Assembly: GCF_002234675.1 (NCBI RefSeq)
Contig: NC_019860.2
Span: forward strand, 9,856,586 to 9,920,585
Origin: Oryzias latipes
Lineage: Eukaryota; Chordata; Actinopteri; Beloniformes; Adrianichthyidae
Direction: 5' to 3'
DNA: 64,000 nt
Shown here: piece by piece, positions 10,718 to 22,700 of the stretch
How positions within the stretch are numbered: the stretch's first letter is position 1
How the letters are laid out: the number at the start of each line of letters is the position of its first letter
Made by a program: the position numbers and the translations under genes
Notes under the pieces: generated by a model
Database searches by the model: none
What the model was told of the DNA's origin: nothing
Seen by the model: only the letters and a program-made list of their open reading frames with translations

Positions 10718-13700
10718 ATGGATGCCCTGCGTTACCGGGACGACCTCCGGGCCTCTGCGGGACGGATGAAATGGTGGAGGGAGGTGGACAGGTGGAGAGG
10801 AAGAGGGAAAGCAGAGAAGGAGGAGGAGGAAGAGCTGGTGGAGGTGCTTCTGCAGGGCAGAGCGCCATGGGGCTTCACTCTGCGGGGGGGCACCGAGCAC
10901 AGAGAGCCACTGATCATCACTAAGGTGCCTTTGATTGACAGACTCATTTGATTTAGAAACGAGGAGCTTCAGGAGGCGGAGCCATAATCCTGACTGTGTT
11001 GTCTCATTCTACCTGTAGATCTAAAGATAGACTTAACCTTTCTGAGCGCCTCTCAGATTACAGCCGCCGCAGGTTTGAAAATTTAATCAGAGCATCAGGT
11101 TGCAGCAGCTAAAGCGGCTTATTTTGGATTCATTTCCTGAATTTGACATACAATTCTGAACCTCTTCTTACATGTTTACTTTGGAAACAAATTTTTTACC
11201 ATTCAAATTTTACAGATTTAAAGTCATACAGTTTAAATACTTCATTTTTATTTTGGATTGGATTAATTATTTTAACCATTCCTTTAAGCATTAGACCCAA
11301 AACCTTCATTTTTGTCTGGAAAATATTTCTAAATTCAATTTAAAACAACATTTGTGCAGCACTAGCGGCCTCCTGTGGCTGTCGTTGGTATTGCAGAGCA
11401 GATGAGAGAAAAAGAAAAAAAGATTGAAAAAATGCTTTAATACGGAGCCCGTGTCCTGACATCAAAAAACTAAAATAAATCTCATTCCCACAGATTTAAT
11501 ATCTTGTTCCCACAAGATAATATTCTGTTCCCTCGAAATACTATTTCGTTCCCTGGAAATAATTAAATCGTGCGAACGAAATAATTAATTTGTGCAAACG
11601 AAACAATTATTCACGTGACAAGTCATTCATAAACACGATATCGCTCTATGTCCAGCCGCAAAAGCTGCTTTCACCGGTAACTGTTTCGCCTGTCTGACTT
11701 AGCTCCTAGCATTACAAACATGCAATATCCCGTCATGCATCACACATACCCAAGATGGATTTCGACCAGCCAATCATTGGTCTTGTTGTTACACTTCAGT
11801 TACAGGGACACGGTGATTGGTCGAAATGCATCTTGGATTTGTGTGACGCATGACGGGATATTGCTCACATCCATGTATGTAATGCTAGGAGCTAAGAGCT
11901 AGTCCGGTAGGCGAAGCAGCCAGCCTAATCTTATGATGTTTTTTCTTATTTTCATTGAGACAATAATAGATCGATCATTCTTGCTTTTATTTTTACTCTT
12001 ATTGAATGCTCACAGAGACACGGAAGTAGCGTCAGAAAGCGGCCTTTGCAGCAAGATTGACGGTGAGCGTACCAGGATCATGAACGTGATTACCAATGCT
12101 TTTGTGCTTTTTAAAATAAATAAATCTAATCTCTAAACATCCTCCATTTCCTCAATGCAATGTAATGAGACACACACAGACAGAAATGTGAAGGTATCTG
12201 CTGTAAATCCAACTATTACTCACATCCGTGTCTATGAATGACAAGATAAATGATCGGCTAGTAGTTAGCATGTAGCCTACTAGCCTTTGAATGTAAAGTG
12301 ACTGCTAAAGAGTATGTTAATAAAAGACAAGTCCTGAATATTATTATTCCTATTCGACCCTAAACTATAAAATCAGCTGGCTGTCTGTCTACCGGCCAGC
12401 CAGCTGCCCGAATGCCGGCATTACAAGCAAAAGAGCTCTGTGGCAGACCCAGGAGCTGTGTCCGGTGAAACGTATGGCAAAGCAGCAAGCTTAGGTATCA
12501 TAAATCTTATGATATTTTCTTATATTCATTGAGACGATAAGAAATTGATAATTCTTGTTTTTCTTTTTCCTTTCTTGAACGAATGTGGGTCACAGAGACA
12601 CGGAAGGTACCGCTGAAAGTGGCTTTAGCGGACGGACGGAGAGCATATCCGTGTTTATGAATGACTTATGACGTGAATAATTAATTCGTTCGCACGAATT
12701 ATCTATTTCGTTCGCACAAATTGTTTATTTCCAGGGAACGAAATAGTATTTCGATGGAACGGAATATTATCTTGTGGGAACAATATATTAATTTGTGGGA
12801 ACAAGATATATTTTAGTTTTTTAATGTCAGGACACGGGCTCCGTACTTTAAAGACCCACTGCAATGAAAATGCATTTCTTGGTATTTCTTCATTAACATC
12901 ATTGTGAATGAGGATCAGATCAAAAAATGCTTAGAAAATACGCTGAGTGGGTCAAAATATACCCACAAAGGTTGATTGCAAACAAGATGCGTTTATATGA
13001 ACAGACAAAAAAGAGAGTTTCCTAACAATTGAATTCAAGCCCATGTTGCAAACATGAGTACACCCCAGTCATAGTCTAAAGGCCTGTTCACACCGGGACG
13101 AATTTCGCCGGCGATTTTCGCCGACGTTTAACGCCTCGTGACTAAACAAAGGGCACCAATGTGAGTGTGCACACCGACGCGAAAAAACGCCACGCGCCAA
13201 AGCGTCAAAAAAAAAAACGCCTCGGGTTCGTTTTTTTTTTCCGACGCGTCGCGTCGAAATCTATTCGACCAATGAGAATGGCGCTTTTACACACGTGTCT
13301 GGAGCTTCTAAAGTTACAGTAAAACACAACTTGGGGGCGCTCAAACACAAAACTGCCTTGCTGAGCACACATACCAGCGAAGAAGATAGACGTCAAGTAG
13401 CGTCTACACTGCCGCAAAGAAATAATGAGGGACATTCAAAAATATCCCCGAACCAAGCACCAGTTGGAGCTACTGATGCTTGAAATATTCATGTTTTCTT
13501 TGTATTATTCTGACAAGTGCGTAAATACTTGCTCTCTTCTTCTGAGTGAAAAGCGACTTTAAGAATCGTAAAGTTGCGCAGCGCCACCTTGTGTACAGGA
13601 GTATTTCTGTTTACATTAAGCGCCATCTAAATGTCAGGGAATGAAATTGCATGTTCGCTCGGCTCAACGTCAGCGAAAATCGCCTGGGTGTGAACACAAA

Positions 13701-16700
13701 AAACGTGGCAAAAAACGTGGCGAAAAACGCTGGCGAATAACGCCTGCCGAATATTCGTCCCGGTGTGTACGGGCCTTTAGGAGAAAAGCCAAACCTAACC
13801 CTTGTGCTATCCAAGGCACTTTGACATTGGGAGTTGGGTCATCCAGACCCACTAGACAGTGTGCTGAACCTTTTTTCTTCAATGATTTGTGATCTTCACT
13901 GGTGTCCATGGATTACATGAAATCTTTCCACCTTTATCCACCTTTGTCATGGTAGGGGATAACACGTCAATGTAAGGGTGGGGTCATCTGGACCCAATAA
14001 GATAGCACAAAGGCTAGCGAGAGAGTTTTAAGATAGATGATAGATGATAGATAGATAGATGACGGGAAGTGGGGGCAGGGTTGCTCTTCACCAACTCAGA
14101 GGCAAATTTCTAATGAACTCCTGCCGCTCTGCAGAAATTATTTCCTAGAAAACGACACAGGTTTTTATTTATTTTACTCTAAAAACAACAAAATTGTTAT
14201 GAAAAGACGCTTTACAGTAGATCAAAAGATGTTGGAAGTGGGACTTGTAGGAGTTAGGTTTTTCTAAACGTCCTCGTTCATTCCGGTGTTTCCAGGTGGA
14301 GCAGGGAAGCGCGGCAGCAGCCGCCCGCCTCCAGGCCGGCGATGAGATGGTGAGCGTCAACGCCGTTCCTCTCAACGGCTCTCGGCTGGAGGCCATAAGC
14401 CTGGTGAAGAGCTCCCACCAAACCCTGACCCTGGTGATCCGGAGGTACCAAAAACCCCACACACCCCCACCAACACCCTGACAGGGGTTCATCACACACC
14501 AGGCTGGACTTCTCCAAATGTTCCCAGTCATAAAAAAGTTGATGGAATGGTTATTTTAAACCCAAATGCTGATTATCTTTGACTGGTGTGGTTTTTTTTT
14601 ATTGGGGGGGGGCTCAGCTGAAGCCTTGAACGAGGGCCTCTCGCCGCCTGCTCGCTCTTGACGGTTAAACAAAAGCCGTCATTGTGGGCCGAAGCAGAGC
14701 TCCAAGCAGCGCCGCTATTTCTGTGCGCACACAATGGGTGCCAAATTAGAGCGAGGGTTTTCTGTGAACTTTGACCTCATTGTTTCATCTTTTAAAGTCG
14801 CTCCTGTTTTTTTTGTGTCTGTGTGTAAGTTCAGTCCGATCCCATCCAGGAGGATCCACCTGTTTGCTTCCTGAAACCCCTCCCCGCCGGTGCCGCTCGT
14901 GTCCCGTGCTGCCTCCCCACCAGGCGACAAAGTCTTAAAGCCTGAATCCAATTACTCCTTTCTAAAGCCGCTGCTCAGCCCTCTAGAGCGGGTCCAGCCA
15001 CGCCGCAAAGGGACAGGTGCCCCCCGGCGGTGCGCTCTGACCGGCGGCCGGTGCGGGAGCTGCTCCACCCTGGGGAGGCTTGCAGAGCCAAAACTCACAG
15101 CCGGTAAAGCAGAGCGGAGCGTCTCCGAGCGGATGTGAGCAGTGCTGGTCTGCCGACAGAAATCCAGGAACCTGCGGGGCTTCCCCCTGTTTGCGGGAGG
15201 AGTGGTATGATCCCTGTTGCCTAGGTGGGTCTAGTGCTTAGTGGGCAAGGCCCTATCAGCAGAGCGCATTGTTTGCAGGGGCTTTGGTGACTCCAGGCAG
15301 CTCAGAGTGGACGCTCCTCTGTGTTTACCAGAATGTTTTACTTCTAAAAGACCAAAACTATGAGAAGATTTTCACCTCCAGGTATTTCCTTTTTTTTCCC
15401 CCTCCTCACTTCCTTTTTTCTTGTTTGACCTGATCCTTCGGGGTCTGTGAGGTCAGATCGGGAAACAATCCCTGGTAGGAAGATAACTCAGATTAGCTTT
15501 GGACGCTCATCTAGAAGTTCAGAAAGCGATTAGCCAAGTTGTTTTTGTGTGTGGTTTGTTTTTTTTGGATGCTGATGAAGCAAAGTCTCCTGAAAGCTGT
15601 TCAGACTCAGCTGATCATTAACCTGTGTGTGAACAGATCAGTTGGGGGGAAAAAACGCTTTCCTGCTTTGAAAATGAAGATAAATGCAAATTAGCCTGAA
15701 TTTAAGTGTGTCTGGATTTGCGGGATTATGTGTTGTTCTATAAAAAAAAGGCCTTTTAGGATCCGACAAAAGCAAATTAAAGAGATTTTGAGTTCCCCAT
15801 AAGAGGGGTAATGTTGGCAAACATGGAGTTGAACCATTCAAGCGCTTCCTTCTTTCAGGGGCGGATTGATCATCGCGTTTGTCCTGCCGTGACGCCAACC
15901 CTCCACCTGCTTCTTACACTGCGCAGAGGTGGAGCTGTGTTTGAGCAAACCATAGCACCTTAGCATGTCATCCTAGATCTTCTATTAATGTCTAGGAACG
16001 GATGCTTTCTACCACCCAAAAGCTTCAGTCTTGTCCGTTTCTCTGACTTTGTCGTGTCAAACGCATTTCACATTTATTTCGGCAGACAACATTCACCAAA
16101 AGTGCTGAAGGAGAATACAGTTAAGGATTTAATGAAAGGCTGATTTTGGACTAATCAAATGTTTTACAGAGGTGGGACTTGAGACTCGACTACAAAGACC
16201 TGAGGTTTGAGACTTGTGTATGTTTTTTTAGCTCCCAGGACATGGCGGTGAGGTAGACAAATGAAAGCTATCGTCAGAAAGCTTTGGCATAAAGAATGTA
16301 GAAATATCAACTTTCTGTTTTTGTGTCCAAACAGACTGTTCAAAAAGACGTTTAATGACTTGTTAGTGGCAACAAAATACTAATTTGAACCGTGTTTTTT
16401 AGGACTTGTGACTTGACTTGAAGCAGCGACTTGACTCAATGGTATAGCTAAATACTAAAGACTTGACTTTAAGTCATCACCATAATTTGAGACTTGACTT
16501 GAAGCTACATTTAAAGACTTGAGATTCCTTGAATTCCTCACTAAAATGTGTGAATTGAATTGAAGCTATACATAAAGACTTGAGACTTGACTTGGAGCTA
16601 AACTAGATTTAAGACTTGACTTGAATTAACTATCAAATACTTGAGACTTCAGTTGAAGCTCCACATAAAGACAAGAGCTTCGACTTGATTTCCTCACCAA

Positions 16701-19700
16701 AATGTGATACTTGACTTGAAGCCACATCTAAACACTTGAGACTTGACTTAAATTAATTATGGAAGACTTAGGACTTTGAATTAACTATCAAAGACTTGAG
16801 ACTTGAATTGAATCTACATCTAAAGACTTGTGATATGGCTTGAAGTTAAAGCTAAAGACTTAAAACTTGACTTGAATTCCTCACTAAAATGTGAGACTTG
16901 AATTAAAGCTATACATAAAGACTTGAGACTTGACTTGGAGCTACATCTGGATTTAAGACTTTACTTGAATTAACTATCAAATACTTGAGACTTGACTTGA
17001 AGCGCCACCTAAAGACGTGTCACCTGGCTTGAAGTTAAAGCCAAAGACTTAAAACTTGACTTGAATTCCTCACCAAAATGGCAGACTTGGTTTACAGATG
17101 TATCTGAGGACTTGAGACTTGATTTGAATTCCTCAATAAAAATTGAGACATGACTTAAAGTTATAGCTAAAGACTTGAGACTTGACTTAAAGCTATAGCT
17201 AAAGACTTTAGAAGTGACTCAGAAACTGTATATGAAGAGAAGAGAATAGGTCCTAGAACAAAGCCTTGAGGGACACCACAATCAAGTGATGTGGAAAATG
17301 GTGTGAAGTTTTAGAGACTTGACACTCAACTTTAAGTCTCATTTAAGTCTTAATAGGTAGGGACTTGGATTTAGGACTTGAGGATTTCCGTTCTGGGACT
17401 CATGGTGAACTCTTATTTCTACCTCCTTGACATCAGGTTTTTCCTTTTATTTTGCTGTTGCTTTATTCGTGGGAATGCAGAAATATGTTGTGTTCTCACA
17501 CAGTCTTAGGACTGAAAAATTGGACTTGAGTTTAGAGCGAAATACGTCAGACCTGACTTGGGTTTGTGACTTGAGGACCTGCGTACCTCCTGTCCATAAT
17601 AAAGGCAGTTATTCAAACCTATCCAAGCACAGTCCAGGTGATGTGCTGGAACACGTCTACCGACTTCTGCTTGGCAGATGTTTGAGATCAGGTGTGTTTG
17701 AGCAAAAACAGAAAATAATCTTAATGAAGAGGCCTGAAGCAAATAAAAAAGTAACTTTCATTTTTTATTTTTTTAAAGTTGATAGGAAAACCCTGTTTGA
17801 GCAAAATATATGACTTTATTTTCATTTATTGTAGAGGATACATGTTGGCTGATGCAAAATGAAAAGGGCTCAACGCTATATGCTGGTTTAAATCACAGAA
17901 ATTGCAAAGTTTGTTATTATTTATCTACCTTTTCCTTTAGCTGAACATTAAAAAAACTGTTGATTAGATCTTTAATCTGGAGAACCTGCAGTTTCAGAGG
18001 ATCTGCTGATGTGTCAAAGCTGTAAATTGCTGTATTTTTCATAGTTATGCTCCACTTTTGTTGTTCAACCACATGGGTCAGGCGGTGACATCGATAAGCC
18101 CGGCTGTGATGATGCCGGCACTTTCTATTGTGCGATCGGGTGCGCCGGGGGGCCACGGCGGCCCCACAGGCTGCTCCCGGCGGCTGTTTGGGTTCCTGTG
18201 ACCTCAGGCTGCTGAGTCACCAGCCTGAGGTCACAGCTGGGCTTCCTGTCAGCAGGTGGAGGAGGCGGGGGGCGGTGGATGGATTCACACAAGAAAAAGG
18301 AAAACGTGGCTCCATTTTTTATTTTATTTTATATTTTGTGTGTGAAATCAGTGGATTGGGCAGAGTTTTTACACAAAAGGTTAAAGGAGGCGGAGTTTAA
18401 GTGTGGCAATAAAACTGATTTAAATGGGATTACTGGACTTAATGTCGGTTTCAAAACCCCTCACAGATCAGAAGTCTGCCCCGGACAATTTCAACCCCGA
18501 CATGTCTCTGAATGCTGCAGGGATTCCTTCACTTTTTCAACCAGAGGCTGTAAAAAAATTGAGTTTTTTTCCTCCTCATTTGGTTCAACTTTTTTTCTTT
18601 CTTTGTTATCTTTGGCTGACTTTCCTCCACTTTGACAACCTTTTTTTTCTGAAATGTTTCAGTTAAAGGTTAAAAGCTACCATAGTACTTCCTGCCATTA
18701 TTATGTTTTCATTCATTTTAGTCTTTAAATGTTGCTTATTTTTGTTGCCTTTTTTTTGGTCATTTTTCCCTTAGCTTTTTTTTGCTATTTGTTTTCCCGC
18801 CTGAAACGAAATATCTCAACACTGGTTGGCTGGGATCGAAACCATCAGTCTATAAAGGAAGAGAAGCCGTTTTTTGGAGTTGTTCCATCAAACATGAGGA
18901 TGATCCCAAAGGGGGGAAAGGTTGACGGTTGAACTCCCAGGCCTTCAGATGTTTTTTAAATGTAGTTTTTTGTGGTTCTTTGTGGAATTAGGAGAAACTA
19001 GTCTAACTTTTTTTTGTTTACTCTCAGCTTGTTGAGGCTTCATCACAACATGAGTTATTGGGAAGTACCCCCTCCATGTATTTTAACTTCTCCTGCTCCT
19101 CCTCCTCTTCCTCCTCCTCAGTCTGACATTGGCTGGTATCTCTTAAAAACAGACAGACATTCCTCTCCACGCTGCCTTTCCTGACAAGGACGTGGATGTG
19201 TGGCGGGCAAATAAAGACAGGTTGTGAAATTTCCCAGCGCGCTGGAATGCAGCGCTCTCAGATATGAGGACGGCCTGCAGTTTTGTAACTTATCAACTTT
19301 CAAAATTTGTACCTTTTTTTTTTTTTTTTTCTTAATCTGAACATGTTCAGTGATGCATGTTTTCATCACCATCTCATGACGGCTAATTCAGTTTCCCAGC
19401 AGCCCCGGCGGCTTCACGCACTCAGCTCCTTAAAGCACAAGCTCCAGATTACAGCAAGGACAAGACAAAAGCTCCTCCCCCCTTGTTTTAACCCCCCCCC
19501 CCCCCCTTCATAATCCCAGAGGAAATCTCCTGGGCAGCACAAGGTGGTTTGTGTGGAGGGAGGAGGAGGAGGAGGAGGAAGGTGGCTGCTTTTCAGCCGC
19601 AGAGCTGCCACATTCTTTGGTGGGAGTTTTGGTGAGAAAGTGCGTCTGCTTGTTTTTGGAGTGGGGGTGTCACCCTGACACACAGAGCTGTTTCAGACAG

Positions 19701-22700
19701 GCGGTGAGTGATTTATCCCTTTGGTTTCATAGAAGAGGAATTCTTTTTGACTCATATTTTTGTAAAAAAGAAATAAATATAAATCGTATTCTGGCATTTT
19801 TACCTTAATTATTCCACTTTAATCTGTTAGGATTGAGAAGAAGAAAAAAATCCTCATTCTGAGTTAAGTGACAGGTTTTATCAAGTTTAAATTTGATAAA
19901 GATGAAATAATGGAATAATGGTTTGGGTCAGAAACATTTTTTACTAATACAGATCAAATCTTTCAATAAAAACACCAATAGGCTGATAGCTTATTGGTCC
20001 CTTCAGGATCACTTTGAGTCTGAAACTCTGAACAAATCCTCCATTTTAATGCTTTGTCATTAGTTTAATTATAATTTTCAAGTTGTTTTGGAGACGCTTA
20101 AAGGTAGACAAGTGTCCTCCTTTGGTTGTATTAAAACTGTAACATTCAAGCTTGTAAAGAATTAACATTGATGAAAAATACATTTGATCGACTTTATGAC
20201 CTGAAATCCTTTTGTGTCTGCCAAACTTTATTGTGAAAATCTTTATAATACAAGTTTCTTGGAAGAAGGCTATTTAAAATTAGAATATAGTATTTAAAGT
20301 TGATTTAAAACTTCAAAATTCATGGAAAATAAAACGATAATTTATTCCTATGAGAATGTCATCATATAGAACTTTTTGTTTTATGGATTTTATTATCATG
20401 ACTTTTGGATATTCATATAAAAATCTACCATGAGTTACAAACAAACTCCTGGAGAAAGCCTCGTGGGTATTTTGGATTTTTTTTTTAATGTAGCAGAATG
20501 AAGTGTTTCCATTTAACCCTTGTGCTATCTTAGATGACCCCACCCTTACATTGATGTGTTATTCCTACCATGACAAAGGTGGATAAAGGTGGAAAGATTC
20601 CATGTAATCCATGTACACCAGTGAAGATCACAAATCATTGAAGAATAAAGGTTCAGAGCACTGTTTAGTGGGTCTAGATGACCCCACTCCCAACGTTAAA
20701 CTGCCTAGGATAGCATAAGGGTTATACGTTTTATCACAAATTGTGCTGGGATCCCTCACTGACAGCTTTGTTAGAGACAAGCTCCTTAAAAGTTCAAGCT
20801 TTTCGTGCAGAAGCTTTATCTGCAGCTCTTCAATTCTCATTCTGCAACTGTTTTACAATAAAATCCTTTTAATGAATAATTTATTGATCTATTTTTTCCT
20901 TGTCTTGTCCAACAGCTGAGCAAACAGATGAGAGCTAAAGGCCTCTTCTGTTGAACAGATTTTACTGTTACAACATGGGGTTATAAATCTTCTGACACAC
21001 AAGGTGTATATTTGAATAAACCACTTTTGTAATTTAGACAAAACTTTATTTATATTAATTATATTTGTTACCGTTTTTTGTTGAACCAGATGGACAAGAA
21101 AAGGAGGGGGGTGTAGGAGGGAGATTATAGAGGGGGGGGGGGGGTAAATCATAAAGGGAAAAGTTAGATGATTTATTTTCAATTATTAACGATTAAACAT
21201 TTTTGCCTAAAGGATAAATCGTAGTTAATGAAAACTGTTGAACTCATGTCTAAAGTTTTGGTTCAAAAGTTTTATTTTTATTTATAAAGAATGTCACTTA
21301 TATATTGCTTTGACTCTGAAATCTCTGTCAAAGGTGAATCCAAAGTGACACCAAATTTTGAAACTAAGAAGTGAGCTAAAAAGTTTAAGTTTTCCTTCAT
21401 AAGTGACTGCTCAATTTTCTTAGACTGATTTAAGTAGAGTATCATGAGCATTAATGATGATGCTCTTTTAAATACTTATCCCTGTGAAAATTGTGTCTTT
21501 AACATGTTCTCGTGGCATTTTTCTGTTGATAGAAGACATATGAAGAAGATCATATTTATGACATAGAAAAAAAACACTTGTCGGTCCACAAACTCCTCTC
21601 CATTCTGATGCATCCACTTTTAGATAAACAAGGAAAGTACATTTTTTTATTTTATTATATTTATAAGATCTGAAGATTATAGCTTTACCAACATAGCTTG
21701 GCTTCGCTTCAAATGGGTCCTAGTTTTATTAGTTCTAGCATAATTTAATTTATCTAAATTTTTTTAGATTCATACTATTCTATCTTTCACTAGCTTTACT
21801 AAATGTGGTCTTTTACATGCTAACTGAACTGACAGTTTGACTGTCAAAGATAATAAAAAATTTTATGGTAAATTTATTTTTGTTTTTATGGTTTCTCGTC
21901 TCTCCTCCAAAGCAGCTCCATTTTACTTTCCCCTCACTGCCCTCTTTTTTCCTTTATGTTTCCGAGCGATCTGAGTCCACCTCGTTCATCTTTGTAGCAA
22001 AGAACAGTATCAGCCAGAGTGCAGCTGTAGCTGCTGACAACAGCTCTTCAGTGAGGGGGGTATTTGCATTGAGGGGCTTGTTTGGAGCCAACACAGCTCT
22101 TGCTTTTATGTCCCTTTGATCAAAAGGAAAAGGAGACGTCTGATGGTTAAACACAGGTGTACAGTGGATAAGAGAGGCCTGTATTGATTTCTGGTTGCTC
22201 AGATGTTGACATTTGTTGTAATATTTGTATGTTTGTCGTTGAGCTTTTGAGTGCACAATCTTTTGGTTTCTGATGTCTTTTTTGTGGAACCTTTTTTGAG
22301 AGTCGGACAGAAGTGTCTTGCTTTATGCCGGAGAGGAGGAGATCCGGGGAGATGCCCAGGACAGATGTCTCCATGACGACAAGTGGGAACAAACCTTGCG
22401 GCATTCCTTAGAAAGAATGCAGGTCTCCTTCTCGGCACGGCGGGGTTAAAATTTCAATTTGATGCTTTGAAGCTCTTCAGTTTGGTAGACAGGAGGCTGT
22501 GGCGGATAAGGTTTCTCTTAGTTAGTCAGTCTATAACAGTCTTTTGTATCCAAAGGCTAACTATGCTAACAAGGTTGACATTGTTTAAAGTGTCTAAGAT
22601 GATGCTTAAAAGGATCCCAAGTCAAAGACAATGTTTATAATCTTTTATTTTGAACTATCTTTTTTCCCATCATGTCATTTTTCGTATCCCATCATTCACC

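Noticed and set aside
14296-14481. Independent small gene with [17 protein letters not shown]-like sequence
   Set aside because: It is the second half of the shroom2 PDZ domain. The frame only runs on past the donor at 14445 by chance.
17221-17300. GAACAAAGCCTTGAGGGACACCACA, resembling a fish dispersed repeat
   Set aside because: The match to memory is short and without boundaries, so it was not annotated as an element.
18729-18932. Hydrophobic 67-residue plus-strand frame in a shroom2 intron
   Set aside because: Made mostly of T-runs giving Phe/Leu. No splice logic, no family match.
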